A DNA stretch of 64,000 nucleotides from Tuctoria greenei (GCA_036927565.1 JAYESD010000001.1:12524001-12588000); one strand, 5' to 3'. Shown: positions 11,789 to 23,622, counted from the stretch's first letter. The notes: a model not told the origin generated them from the letters alone. Numbers and translations: made by a program.

Positions 11789-11902
11789 CTGTAGCCGTGC
11801 TCTCCGTCGCACCACTACTGGGTTCGCCGGTCGCGTCGTTCTTTGCGTCGCCGTCTCGTACGCCCGAGTTCATTGTCTCGCGTGCTCATCTTCATCATCG
11901 TC

Positions 11903-13500
11903 ATGGGATGTGATAAGAAGGGAAAAGTCAAGGCCATTGAGGAGCCGGCCGCCAAAAAGCAGAAGTTGTCGAAGGAGGCGAAGAAAGCCCTGATGGCCGC
12001 TCGAGCCGCTGAGGAGCGAGAGCGTGGCCGAGGAGGATCGTTGAGGATCCACGAGGCCCGACAGAGGCAGCCTCTCGTGCCAGAGGAGTCAGAGGAGGAA
12101 GAGGAGCTCGAGGTGCCGCTAGTTCGCCGGCGCTTAGTCAGGACCCGTGGGGGTCATCCTGCTGCAGCCCCGAGACCGAGACCATCAACAGCTAACCTTC
12201 GGGAGGACAGGGAGGCCCAGAGAGCCGTCTATGAGATGGACACCAACGTCCGTGTTGGTGAGGGTGTCCGCCTGACCGATTATAGGAAGTTGAAGGCCAA
12301 GCAGCTCAGGAAGCTCAGATGGAGTATTCTGCTTGAGGAGTGGTTCCCGCAGCCCAGGGAGTCACTTTTGGACAATCGCTTTTGGACCCTGACACAAGCG
12401 TTGCTGTACGAGACTGACAGATGTCGGGGCCATAAGCTCTTCCAGCACAATTTCCTGGATTGGGACCAGCTTGCACTTGCAGCCAGGATGGAGATACGCC
12501 CTTACTTTGAGAGGTATAGAGGGCTAGTGGAGCTGATGTCTTACGACAGGGGTGCCTACGTGGAGGACTGGGTCCGAGTATTCTATGCCACACTCTACGT
12601 CTCTGAGGGCCGCTGATCCATTGACTTCATGTTTATAGGCCAACATCACCATCTGACCAGTCAGACTTTGGGATAGCTGCTAGGATTGGATCTTCACGAC
12701 ACATGCCTACACGAGAGAGTGTATGGACAGGCTGACCCACCGAGGAGGCCGATCACTGGAGGCGTGGCACCACCACTTGAGGAGATATGCTCACCGTTCG
12801 CTCGGCCTTTCTCTCCAGACCAGCCGAGGGTACCGGCACTACTCACTCCAGCTGCGCGCACTGTGCACCTTGCCTTGCGTCGCACACTTCTGCCGAGGTC
12901 CGGATACCTTGAGGGGTTCACCAGCTTGCAGCAGAATCTCCTGTTCTATATTATGAACGGGATGGAGTTCGACATTGTGGACATCCTGATTTGTGAGATG
13001 GAGGACGTCATCACTGATGGAGTTGGGATGATGAGGCAGCTTGTGTTTGGCCACTGGATCAGTCACTTGCTCTACATGATAGCTCTAGAGGGGTCCGCCA
13101 TTCGTGACAGTCTCACTGACGAGAGCGTCACATGGTTCAGGCACTACTGTGCTCCAGCTCCTAGAGACCGCCGCCTTGGCCGTCCAGTTGAGCGTCAGGT
13201 CCGTGCCCGTCTCTCAGAGGAAGATTGGTCAGACCTGGAGAAGAAAGATGAGATACTAGCACAGGCAGATGCTCAGGGTGGGGATCTACAACACATTTGG
13301 TCCGAGAGTGACACCAGCGACAGTGTCGAGGAGTACTTCCCACCTCCTCCCTCACCCAGGCAGCATGACGCGGAGGCTGGAGGCTCGACTGTGCCACCTC
13401 CTACTCCACCTCTGGTGTCCGAGGCACAGGTTTCTCAGCCATCTGAGTTGACTTCTCTACTCCAGCAGCTGGTTGAGCAGCAACGACTGGATAGGCTTGC
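11903..13500 (+). pseudogene. Env-like ORF3 of a SIRE-type copia element (plant transposon protein domain)
   Basis: The frame opens at ATG 11903 with a Lys/Glu-rich N-terminus and acidic stretch. A globular region follows (about 12230-13150) that resembles the putative plant transposon protein of SIRE-lineage third ORFs. The C-terminus is Pro/Ser-rich and acidic. Two in-frame stops are present (TGA 12614-12616 and TAG near 12674), but the frame is otherwise continuous. Past about 13500 the frame runs into LTR sequence and ends at TGA 13559-13561, so the native C-terminus was lost by deletion or recombination. The function of these ORFs is unproven. Confidence 0.7.
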
Positions 13501-13848
13501 AGCTCCACCTTGCCGAGGTTGGCGAACGGAGAAGTTTAGTGAAGATCCCTGGTCTTTGTGATTTAGGAGTGGCTATACCTTTTGGTGGGTGCCACAACGT
13601 GGATGTAGGAAGATCTTGATGATCTTGCCAAACCACGGGATAAATCTCCGTGTCCTCGTGTCTCCTTGGGAGTTTGCGCTTTCTTCCTCTCCCCTTACAC
13701 ATGCATTTCATTTATTGCAAAGTTACTATTCACTTGACTACATAGGTTGTTTGCATAGGGAATTGGGCTTTTAGCAATGAAGTGTTTATCACTTTAATTT
13801 TTGAAAAGAAGCCCAATTCACCCCCCTCTTGGGCATTCGATCCATACA
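13501..13848 (+). repeat. Truncated LTR (3' part) of the same family as 62529-63904
   Basis: It matches the reverse complement of the minus-strand LTR at 62529-62880 in several blocks: the TTGCCGAGGTTGGCGAACGG segment, the GGTGGGTGCCACAACGTGGA segment, and the end with CACCCCCCTCTTGGGCATTC. The first part of the LTR is missing. Confidence 0.75.
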
Positions 13849-13958
13849 AAGACCAACTTTCCTCTCAGTCTTTCTCTAGTCCTTTCCTCTCTCTTAAATG
13901 ACCTCAAAATGAAAATGAGCAACGTAACCTATATCAATGTATTACCCGTTTCGGATCG

Positions 13959-13993
13959 GCACGTCTCACATGCCATTGGCATGTGAGACGTGC
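13959..13993. repeat. Perfect palindrome, 16-bp arms, 3-bp loop
   Basis: GCACGTCTCACATGCC is followed by ATT and its exact reverse complement. It lies just outside the left arm of the larger fold-back at 14021-14223. Confidence 0.9.
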
Positions 13994-14020
13994 AGGTTCG
14001 GAATTGTCCCTTTTTGGACA

Positions 14021-14223
14021 GCCTCGGAGTGACCGAGGGGGCGTGGCTTGTGACGAGACGCGGGTCCGGATTTGGACGAGATTTCGGTGGCGTGACCCTG
14101 TTGTTCTCTGCTGCACCATTTTTGGGCGTGCAGTGGAGAACAGCGGGGTTATGCTGCCGAAATTTCGTTCGAATCCGGATCACATGTCTCGTCATGAGCA
14201 TGCTCCGCTCGGTCACTCTTGGC
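14021..14223. repeat. Imperfect fold-back, ~96-bp arms around an 11-bp loop
   Basis: 14021-14116 pairs with 14128-14223 at roughly 75-80% by eye, with matching blocks around AGTGACCGAG, GACGAGAC, TCCGGATT and GAGATTTCGG. No clear target duplication was found. It may be a MITE or fold-back in the CACTA 5' region or first intron. No other gene-like signal was seen in 13849-14319. Confidence 0.75.
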
Positions 14224-14319
14224 TGGGTTTAGGATCTATCTGCCTAGGTTGTAGGGCCGTGACATAACATAACAATACATTAACGACAATTTCTTTTGTG
14301 TTAAACTGCAGAGTCAAAC

Positions 14320-15540
14320 ATGGGCAAAGATCGTAGTTGGATGTACGCTGGTTGGAAGAGCAGAACTGGTGGTCACTAAGATGAGTGGTACGCCAAGACA
14401 GAAGCTTTTGTGGAACGAGCTTTTTCGTTGTCAAATAGCGATAAGGCACAGTGCCCATCTACGAAACGCCGAAACGGAACGTTTTTGGACAAAGTGGAAC
14501 TTACGGTGCACTTGTGTCGAAACAGTTACGTGTCACATTATGAGTTGTGGAACTTCCACGGCGAGACAGCTTCTCAAGCTGTACAAGAAGTGGAGGTGGA
14601 CAATTATGATGCTCAAGAGGTTGATATGATGGATGAGATGCTGGAAGCTATACGACCAGAGCTTACAGAAGATACCCAAGCAACAGAGGTTAAAGAGTTC
14701 TTCAAACGTCTCAAAGATTCAGAAGAGGCTCTGCATGGACACACTAAAATGTCAATCCTCAATTTTGTGACTAGACTTATGGCAATTAAGTCTAAGTTCT
14801 TCTTTTCTAACAATTGTTACAACATGCTCATCGATTTGTTCAAAGATGCCATTCCACAACCCAACAAAGTGCCTAAGGATATGTACAACTCGAAGAAAAT
14901 TCTTTCTGGTCTTGGTATGAAGCACGAGAAGATTGATGTGTGTCCGGACAACTGCATGCTTTTCTGGAGACAGCATGCCAATGAGAACAAATGTTTGAAA
15001 TGTGGTCAACCGAGGTTTGTCGAAGTTGTTAATAACAATACTGTGATGACAGAAGTCGCACGTAAGCAACTTCGTTACTTACCTGTGACACCGAGGTTGA
15101 AGCGGCTGTTCCTTTCAAAAAAAAAACGGCCAAACACATGAGATGGCACAAAGAAGGTGAGCGTGAGAACAATGGAGTCATGACGCACCCGTCCGATGGT
15201 GAGGCATGGAAGGCGCTGGACTGGTTCGACCCAGAATTCACTCGTGAAGCGAGGAATGTTTGCATCGGGTTGGCGACAGATGGGTTCACACCACACCATA
15301 CTCCTGTTGGCCCGTCTTTGTCATTCCGTACAATCTTCCACCGGCTTTTTGCATGAAGAATGAGTTTATGTTTCTTAGACTCATTGTGCCTGGGCCAGAT
15401 CATCCTGGGTCACGTCTCAACGTGATGTTGAAACCGTTGATCAAAGAGTTGAAAATGTTGTGGATAGGAGTCAAAGCATACGACTATTACAAGAAACAGA
15501 AATTCAACCTCCGAGCTGCTTATTTGTGGTCCTTCATGAT
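14320..15540 (+). pseudogene. CACTA transposase TNP2 (Transposase_21), 5' part
   Basis: TNP2 cuts and joins CACTA ends. A candidate splice acceptor (TTAAACTGCAG at 14301-14311) precedes ATG 14320. The first residues form the transposase-associated domain (Asp-Arg-Ser-Trp-Met-Tyr motif), broken by TAA 14377-14379. The Transposase_21 region follows, including Pro-Asp-Asn-Cys-Met-Leu-Phe-Trp and Cys-Leu-Lys-Cys-Gly. Frameshifts occur at a run of ten A (15117-15126) and near 15300. The gene is then cut by the copia element at 15541 and resumes at 27584. Confidence 0.88.
15536..15540 (+). repeat. Target site duplication ATGAT, left copy
   Basis: ATGAT precedes the 5' LTR and recurs at 27579-27583 right after the 3' LTR. 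This marks a normal 5-bp integrase insertion. Confidence 0.9.
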
Positions 15541-17187
15541 TGAAAGTGCATCTAGGTTCCCCGTGGGTTTTGGATGATTGATGACGACAATTAAGTCGCT
15601 AATGAGCTCATGTGATCTTAGCACAGGTGTGGACTCGATCGGAGACGCAAACCCTCAAAAAGGAAAAGGAAGGAAACAGAGTCGACTCGAAGCGTAGAAA
15701 CTAGGGTTTCTAGCGTGTTGAGTTAGAATAGCCATAGAAATAGGAGGGTGTATGCATAAAGTGCAAAGAGATCAAAGTAGGAGCTCAAGAGTGGTGGTTG
15801 AGATAGAAACCCTATTTAAAGTTGAAGTTAGAGTAGTCTGGCAGGAGTGGCCGGACTAGTCCGCCTGAGGGCCGGACTAGTCCGCTCCTGGCCAGACTAG
15901 TCTGTTTTCACACAGACCAGAAGATCCTGTGTGACTTTGGACTAGTCCGTAGTGGGAAAGACTAGTCCGTGGTACCCCTTAGGGTGGAGCTTCGGGACTA
16001 AGTCCTAGAGAGCAGACTTGTCCGTTTTGGGGCGGACCAAAAGGTCCTGTGTGAGATCGGACTAGTCCGTCCGTGGGCCGGACTAGTCCATGTTGCCAAG
16101 TGTAGAGAGGTTTTGCGACTAAGTCTGGAAAGGCCGGACTAGTCTGCCCTTGGGGCCGGACTAGTCTGTGGTCTTCAGACTAGTCCGTTTTCACACGGAA
16201 CAAAAGGTTCTGTGTGAGATCGGACTAGTCTGGTGAGGGTCGGACTAGTCCGTTGTTGAAGTTACCGTTTGAATTTGAAGTTTGGCGGGTAGCGTGACGA
16301 TTGCCGCGCAGTGCGACAGTTGTCAGAGGGGTCAGTGGTCCCCTAGGCCGGACTAGTCCGGGCCTGAGGCCGCACTAGTCCTCCCTTTTGCTGAGGTCAG
16401 CAGTTTGGGCTCGTGACCCCTATAAAAAGGGGACCCCCGGCCTCATTTCAAACTCTCTCGAACCCTAGCGCCGCCACAGCCAACTTTGAGCATTCTCAAG
16501 CCTCTTTCTTGCCTAATTTCCCTCTAAAACTAATTCTTGAGTGGATTAGGGTTTAGTGAGGTGGAGAAGAGGAAGAACATCGCGCTTGTGCTCCCGGTTT
16601 GATCTCTTGCACTCATTGAGTCGTTGTGACCTGTGTGTTGAGTGTGTTTCGTGTTGTTGATCATCTTTGTGGTGTGGGAGCCTCAGATTGTGAGAAGCCC
16701 CAACGAATCTTGTATTCACTCTTTGAGATAGTGGAGAACCAAGTTAGGCCCGTGCGGTAAACTTGGTGAGGGACGGGTTGTTGAACCCGGTCCTTCGTGG
16801 ACTCCTCAACGGGGATGTAGATTCTTGTGTGGAATCGAACCTCGGGATAAAATCCTTGTGTCTCCATGTTCTTCGCATTTTGTTTACCGAATATTTCGTT
16901 CTAGGGTTGCTAGTTTTGTCTTGTGCTTCACATTGCTATAATCTTGTTGAAACTTGACATACTCTTGTGTTGGTAGTTTCTAAACTTGTCATAAACATAT
17001 CCTCACCTGTAGCCTCGAGAAAATCCCCTTAAAACTTGCTAGAAACACTTTTTAGGGTTCTTCACGCAGGCTGACCGGACTAGTCCGCCCCCAGACCGGA
17101 CTAGTCCGCCCCCTGTGATTTAATCTCATTTTATTAAGTCATTTGTAGGTCGATTAGCCTATTCACCCCCCGTCTAGGCAACTTTCA
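15541..17187 (+). repeat. 5' LTR of the SIRE copia element
   Basis: TG...CA ends lie inside the inverted repeat TGAAAG/CTTTCA. Sixteen copies of an ACTAGTC core, most within GGACTAGTCC, cluster at 15852-16382 and again near 17076-17107. A TATA box lies at 16421-16429. Confidence 0.95.
16421..16429 (+). promoter_or_regulatory. TATA box in the copia 5' LTR
   Basis: TATAAAAAG follows CCCC and is conserved in the 3' LTR (about 26812-26820). The palindrome cluster lies directly upstream, in the expected U3 enhancer position. Confidence 0.7.
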
Positions 17188-17188
17188 A

Positions 17189-17201
17189 TTGGTATCAGAG
17201 A
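17189..17201 (+). other. Primer binding site (initiator tRNA-Met type)
   Basis: TTGGTATCAGAGA follows the 5' LTR after one base. It is the standard copia PBS. Confidence 0.9.
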
Positions 17202-17236
17202 AAGACTCTCCACAAAGAGTCTAACAACTCGGAGAG

Positions 17237-19522
17237 ATGGCCGGAGTGGTGTTTGAAGAGGTGTCGACCAATGATTCTCAACCGACACGTGAGGAGACAA
17301 TGGCTTATCAAGACAAGCCAACGGATGATGAGGAGACTCGCCAGCTCAAGGCGAAGCTCCGGGAGAAGCTGAAGATTGTTGTGGTTGAGCCGTCAAGCTC
17401 ATCAAGCGGTGGCGGCGGGGTCAACTACAACCGACAGTGGTTCAACTATGAACGCCTTGCCACCAACAACCACTACCTCTCCATCCCATTGGGGAAACCT
17501 CCTCAATTCGACGGAACCGACTACGGGATGTGGAAGCACAACATTAAGATCCACCTCGTGTCACTCAATCCAGCATTGTGGCAAATTGTCATGACTGGGG
17601 TGGAGATCCCGAAGGATGAGGACAACATCACGCAAGAACAAGCCATCCTCATCCACCGCAACGCTCAAGCTGCGGGTGTGATCATCTCATCCCTCTCAAG
17701 AGATGAGTTCAACCGCGTTGATGGTCTTGAGGTGGCCAAAGATATATGGGACACCCTCAAGATGGCGCATGAGGGAAATCGGGTGGTCAAGGAGGCCAAG
17801 ATCGAGCTCATCGAAGGAGAGCTTAGGAGGTTCGCCATCATGGATGGTGAATCCCCCCAAGACATGTACAACCGATTGAAGATACTCATCAACAAGAGCC
17901 GATCATATGGCTGCACCAAGTGGACCGACCACGAGGTGGTGAAGAGGATGGTCCGGGCATTCATGCCTAGGAACGTCGCTCTTTGCTCCATGATTCGAGA
18001 AAGCCCGGGGTTCACTCAAATGACCCCGGAGGAGGTCCTTGGTAGGATCATCAACCACGAGATCATGGAGAAGGAGGCGCTCTTCTACAACGACCTTCAA
18101 AAGTTCACCGCCTCCAAGATGAAGAATGTTGCACTTAAGGCAACACCCTCTTCAAAGGAGCAAGAGGAAAGCGATGAGGAGAGCCTCGACACCGATGAGG
18201 AAGAGGCCTTCTTCATCAACAAATTCAAGAGAATGATGAGGAGGAAGAAAGGCGGATACAACCATGAAGGCAAGGGGAAGGAAAGAGCAAGGTCCAAATC
18301 AAAGAGGGCTTGCTACAATTGTGGCGAGTACGGCCACTTCATCGCTGATTGCCCCCATGAAGAAGTGAAGAAGAAGAAGGAGGGCAAGCCTCAAGAGAAG
18401 AAATTCTTCAGGAAGAAGAGGCCCTCCAGACAAGCACACTTGGGCAAGGAGTGGGACTCTAACGATGAGTCCTCCTCCGAAGAAGAAGAGGAGAAGATGG
18501 CTACCATAGCCATCGGGAGGAGCTCCAAGGGAAGCAAGCTCTTCCCCAACCTCAACAACGACTACAAACCAACTTGCCTTATGGCAAAGGAGGGAAGGAG
18601 AAAGGTAACATCTCACTCCTCCTCCTCCATTTCCTCTCATGATGAATTTGATAGCGCTAGTGAAAATGAGCACATGTTTAAGGACATAAGCAAAAGCACC
18701 CTGCGTAGGATGAAGTTGCTTATGGATGAGATCTTTGAGAAGGAGGATCTCATCAACAGACAAGAGGACATGCTCATCCTTGAAAAGGAGAGATGTCAAG
18801 AGCTTAATGAGCTCCTTGAGCTTGAAAGAGAGAAGATCAAGGCATTGGAACACGAACTTGCTCTAAGTAAGAAAACGTGTTCAAGTCTTGAGGAGAAAAC
18901 AATTGAGCTCAAGGATGAACTTGGGAACTTGACAAAAGTTAACAAGATCCTTGAGACTCAAGTTGGGTCCCTTAAGAACAATGTAGCCTCTTCCTCTAAG
19001 AACTCAACCTCCTCAAAGGCCTCATCCAATGCAACCCCGCCTTGCAAGTGCTCTAACTTAATCCTTAAGCTTAAGGATGAACTCAACTTAGTGCAGGGCA
19101 AGCAAGCACCTAAGGGTGCCATCTTTGACAAGGAGAAGGTGGCGTATGCACGAAGTGCATACACCAACACAAGACCTCCCCATGTCAAGGATGGTCTTGG
19201 CTATACTAGAGGTGGAAGGCATAACGCCAAAACCTCCAAGTATGGCAAAGACATGATTGTCTTTGTTAAGGGGAGTTCGTCCACAATTAAAATTGAAAAG
19301 AACTCACTCTCTAGCAACAAAATGCCTAAATCTGAACCGCATCCTCTATTCCATGATTTTGATGCATCTTATGTGCTTATGAGGAACAAATATGGCAAAG
19401 TGTTTGCTAGATATGTTGGGCCACTCCGCAAGATCGCCAAGCCTTGCGTGTGGGTGCCCAAATGCCTAAGCACTAACGTGAAAGGACCCAACTTTGCTTG
19501 GGTACCCAAAAGGAAGGCATAA
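17237..19522 (+). CDS. SIRE copia Gag
   Basis: The frame is open for 761 codons from ATG 17237, a length expected for the long Gag of SIRE elements. It has a UBN2/copia gag domain (about residues 85-300), one CCHC knuckle at 18311-18352 (all four ligands present), then a charged linker. A long coiled coil (about residues 490-610) and a C-terminal region ending in a repeated Trp-Val-Pro-Lys motif follow. It makes the virus-like particle shell. Pol follows in another frame. No stop interrupts this ORF, unlike pol. Confidence 0.9.
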   Translation: MAGVVFEEVSTNDSQPTREETMAYQDKPTDDEETRQLKAKLREKLKIVVVEPSSSSSGGGGVNYNRQWFNYERLATNNHYLSIPLGKPPQFDGTDYGMWKHNIKIHLVSLNPALWQIVMTGVEIPKDEDNITQEQAILIHRNAQAAGVIISSLSRDEFNRVDGLEVAKDIWDTLKMAHEGNRVVKEAKIELIEGELRRFAIMDGESPQDMYNRLKILINKSRSYGCTKWTDHEVVKRMVRAFMPRNVALCSMIRESPGFTQMTPEEVLGRIINHEIMEKEALFYNDLQKFTASKMKNVALKATPSSKEQEESDEESLDTDEEEAFFINKFKRMMRRKKGGYNHEGKGKERARSKSKRACYNCGEYGHFIADCPHEEVKKKKEGKPQEKKFFRKKRPSRQAHLGKEWDSNDESSSEEEEEKMATIAIGRSSKGSKLFPNLNNDYKPTCLMAKEGRRKVTSHSSSSISSHDEFDSASENEHMFKDISKSTLRRMKLLMDEIFEKEDLINRQEDMLILEKERCQELNELLELEREKIKALEHELALSKKTCSSLEEKTIELKDELGNLTKVNKILETQVGSLKNNVASSSKNSTSSKASSNATPPCKCSNLILKLKDELNLVQGKQAPKGAIFDKEKVAYARSAYTNTRPPHVKDGLGYTRGGRHNAKTSKYGKDMIVFVKGSSSTIKIEKNSLSSNKMPKSEPHPLFHDFDASYVLMRNKYGKVFARYVGPLRKIAKPCVWVPKCLSTNVKGPNFAWVPKRKA

Positions 19523-19536
19523 ATTTGTTTTGTAGG

Positions 19537-22500
19537 CTTACTCCTCCGGCGGATCGAAATGGGTGTTGGATAGTGGATGTACCAAGCACATGACCGGAGA
19601 GAGGAGCATGTGCATAGAGTATGAGGAGAACGAGGACCCAAGTGAAGGAATCTTCTTTGGGGATAATAGCCAAGGGAAAATCCTTGGCTCCGGTAAAATT
19701 GCTATCTCCTCTTCACATACTCTATCTAATGTTTTGCATGTTGATTCCCTAGATTATAATCTCCTATCCATATCACAACTATGTGATAGAGGATATAAGT
19801 GTGTATTTACTAGTGAAGGTGTGAGCGTTCTTAGAGCGGGTAATGACTCGATAGCCTTTAAGGGAGTGCTCAAGGGAAAACTCTATCTCGTGGACTTTAC
19901 CACGGATAAGGCTCAACTTGACACATGCTTAATGGCGAAAGCCAACATGGGGTGGCTTTGGCATAGAAGGCTAGCCCATGTTGGAATGAGGAACCTTCAA
20001 AAGCTCCTTAAGGGAGAGCACGTTTGTGGCCTAAAGGATGTGTTATTTGAAAAGGATAGGACATGTAGTGCGTGCCAAGCGGGAAAGCAAGTAGGAGCTC
20101 AACACCCCTCTAAGAATGTCATGACGACAACTAGACCTTTGGAGTTAATCCATATGGATCTTTTTGGCCCCATTGCTTATATTAGCATTGGTGGCAACAA
20201 GTATGGTCTAGTCATCGTTGATGACTTCTCTAGATATACTTGGGTGTTCTTCTTGCATGATAAGAGTGAAACCCCCGGTGTCCTCAAGAAATTCCTAAGG
20301 AGAGCTCAAAATGAGTTCACCTTAAGGATAAAGGCTATAAGGAGTGACAATGGCACCGAATTCAAGAACATGCAAGTGGAAGAGTTCCTAGATGAGGAGG
20401 GCATCAAGCATGAGTTTTCCGCTCCCTATTCTCCTCAACAAAATGGGATTGCCGAAAGAAAGAATAGGACGCCTATTGAGATGTCAAGGACGATACTAGA
20501 TGAGTACAAAACATCGGACCGGTTTTGGGCGGAAGCGGTTAACGCCGCTTGCCACGCCGTAAACCGATTGTACCTTCATCGCCTCCTCAAGAAGACTCCT
20601 TATGAGCTTCTCGTTGGTAAGAAACCCAATGTTTCTTACTTTCGTGTCTTTGGTAGCAAGTGTTATATCCTCAACAAGAAGCCTAGGACTTCAAAGTTTG
20701 CTTCAAAGTCCGATGAGGGTTTCTTGCTTGGATATGACACAAACACTCATGCGTACCGTGTGTTCAACAAATCCTCCGGAATTGTTGAAATAGCACGTGA
20801 CGTGGTGTTTGATGAAACCAATGGCTCTCAAGTGGAGCAAGTTGATCATCATGCCATTGATAAAGAGGAACCTCCACTAGAAGCTCTTAGGAGAATGGCA
20901 CTTGGAGATGTTCGCCCACAAGAACCATCTCAAAGCCCAAGTGACCATCCTCACTATGAAGTAGGTCAAACCCCCATTGGACAAGTTGGAGATCCACTAG
21001 ATGCTCCCCAAAGTGATAGTGGGAATGTAGTTCAAGGGGGAGGCATGGATCAAGGGGGAGACCAAAGTGAAGAAGATGAAGCAAGTGGTTCAAGAGCTCA
21101 ACCTCCGCATCCTCGTGTTCATCAAAGCGTTCAACGGGATCATCCCGTTGACAACATTCTTGGAGACATCACAAAAGGAGTAACAACACGTTCACGTGTT
21201 GCAAACTTTTGTGAGCATTTCTCCTTTGTCTCATCCTTGTAACCTCATAAGGTTGAAGATGCCTTAAGAGATGCGGATTGGGTAGTTGCCATGCAAGAGG
21301 AGCTCAATAACTTTGAAAGGAACAAGGTTTGGGAGCTTGTCAAGCGCCCACAAGCTAATGTTGTTGGAACCAAGTGGGTGTCCGCAACAAACAATATGAG
21401 CATGGCGTGGTAACTAGGAACAAGGCACGACTTGTGGCAAAATGGTACTCACAAGTTGAAGGATTGGATTTTGATGAGACATTTGCCCCCGTAGCTAGGC
21501 TTGAGTCAATTCGGATATTACTAGCCTTTGCTACTCATCATGACTTCAAGCTCTACCAAATGGATGTTAAGAGTGCATTCCTTAATGGCCCAATCAAGGA
21601 AGAAGTTTATGTAGAGCAACCTCCGGGGTTTAAAGACCAAGACTATCCTAACCATGTTTACAAATTGTGAAAGGCTCTTTATGGCCTCAAGCAAGCTCCT
21701 AGAGCTTGGTATGAGTGCCTAAGAGACTTTCTAGTTGAAAATGGTTTTAGGATAGGCAAAGCGGACTATACCCTTTTCACAAAGCACTTCAACGAGGATC
21801 TTTTTGTGTGCCAAATATATGTGGATGACATCATATTTGGTTCCACAAATAAGATGTTTTGTGATGAGTTCTCCAAGATAATGACGGAGAGGTTTGAAAT
21901 GTCCATGATGGGTGAGTTGAAGTTCTTTCTAGGATTTAAAGTAAAGCAACTCAAAGAAGGGACGTTCATAAGTCAAACTAAGTATACACAAGATATTCTA
22001 AGGAAGTTTGACATGGATAAGGCAAAACCCATCAAAACCCCTATGGGGACAAATGGACACCTAGACCTAAATGAGGACGGTCCAAGTGCGGATCAAAAGT
22101 TATATAGGTCTATGATTGGTTCACTTCTCTATCTTTGTGCATCTAGGCCCGATATCATGCTAAGTGTGTGTATGTGTGCACGCTTTCAAGCGGCACCTAA
22201 GGCTTGTCATTTGACCGTCGTTAAAAGGATCTTGAGATATCTAGTACACACACCTTCTCTAGGACTTTGGTACCCCAAAGGATCTAAGTTTAACCTCATT
22301 GGATATTCCGATGCGGACTATGCGGGGTGCAAAGTTGATAGGAAGAGCACATCAGGTACATGCCAATTCTTGGGTCGATCTCTAGTGTCTTGGTCCTCCA
22401 AGAAGCAAAACTCTATTGCTCTCTCCACCGCCGAAGCGGAATATGTTGCAGCCAGAAGTTGTTGTGCACAACTTCTTTGGATACTACAAACCCTTAGGGA

Positions 22501-22771
22501 TTATGGGATTAACTTGCGCAACATTCCACTCTTGTGTGACAACGAGAGTGCCATCAAGATAGCCCATAATACGGTGGAGCACTCTAGGACCAAACACATA
22601 GACATACGACACCACTTCTTGAGAGACCACTCAATGAAGGGAGATATTGTGATTTCTCATGTGAGGACGGAACATCAACTTGCGGATATCTTCACCAAGC
22701 CTCTTGATGAGAAGCGTTTCTGTGAGCTAAGAAGTGAGCTCAACATTTTGGATTCTAGGAATGTGGCTTAA
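19537..22771 (+). pseudogene. SIRE copia Pol (protease, integrase, RT, RNase H), broken
   Basis: Pol opens after a TAG near 19534 in a frame different from Gag. Protease has Leu-Asp-Ser-Gly at about 19566. Integrase has its HHCC finger (about 19960-20090), Asp-Leu-Phe-Gly, Ser-Asp-Asn-Gly (Asp at 20346) and Gln-Gln-Asn-Gly-Ile-Ala-Glu-Arg. The frame is broken by TAA 21240-21242, a single-base loss near 21380 and TGA 21668-21670. RT has Tyr-Val-Asp-Asp at 21818-21829. RNase H follows with Ser-Asp-Ala-Asp (about 22309) and Ala-Glu-Ala-Glu-Tyr, ending at TAA 22769-22771. Confidence 0.93.
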
Positions 22772-23622
22772 ACCACATTCCTCATATATTTTGAGCTATA
22801 CTTCGAAAAACTCTTCTCTATCTTGATTTCTCTTCAAAACTATTTGAGAAAACTATTTTCTTAGAACATGATCATGGATTTGTCATATATTCCTCAATAA
22901 TCATGTTTGTAATGCTAGTTGTCCAAAAGGACCGATAGTTTGTGGGCAAAATTCAAAGATATTGTTTTTCAGCCCAGTTGGACCGGACTAGTCCGCCCCT
23001 GTGGACGGACAAGTCCGGGTCCAGACTAGTCTGCGGCTGGTCCGCACACCGGACTAGTCCGCCCTGACACCGGACTAGTCCGGCCCTTGGGGACTTAAAC
23101 CCCCCAGGGGCGGCCCAGACCCCTCCTCTCTCCTCTCACTCTCGCCTCTCTCTCCCGCGCGCTAGAAACCGCCTCCCTCGGTGATTTTTCGCTCCAACCA
23201 CCGAATCTTGATTCAAATCCATGCATTGGAGTCTTTGGGAGTGAGGTATCGTTTCCCCGCGCTCCACCTTCACGATCCATCTTCGATTTCGTCGATTCTC
23301 GCGGATTTGAGAAGGTATTCCCTCTTTTTCAAAAACTTTCCCCATTATTGATTCTTGAAGTTTTTTATAGGAACACCTTCATTAATGTTGCTCCATATAC
23401 CCTTGCGATCATATCCTAGGAGTATTGTGTGCTGATTTGATGATTTTTCGAAGAATCGATTAGGGTTAGGGTTCATCCTGCGCAACCCGGACTAGTCCGC
23501 CCTAGGGCGGACAAGTCCGGTTTGCACAGGGCAAACCCTGGTCCTAGTCTTCTCTCCAGACTTCTTCCGCAACGCTCCCTCTCCTTGGACTCATACCTTC
23601 CTTTCTCTGTATCTTCCGCAGC
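22772..23622 (+). other. Spacer between pol and ORF3 with LTR-like palindromes
   Basis: No gene is seen. GGACTAGTCC-type motifs recur at 22980-23090 and again near 23489, the same motif as in the LTRs. A CTTCCGCAG acceptor-like site lies just before the ORF3 ATG, consistent with a spliced ORF3 message. Confidence 0.6.

Larger units (their letters stand above)
11789..13848 (+). mobile_element. Remnant of a SIRE/Maximus-type copia element
   Basis: The stretch holds an env-like third ORF joined to the second half of an LTR. The LTR piece (about 13501-13848) is the same family as the LTR at 62529-63904 in opposite orientation. Gag-pol is not in the window, because the chromovirus inserted in the ORF leader at 11788. 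It ends at CA 13848, followed by CACTA-associated sequence. Confidence 0.75.

Noticed and set aside
15852..16382. CRISPR-like repeated palindromes
   Set aside because: Spacing is irregular, units are short, and they lie in LTR U3 regions of a plant retrotransposon.
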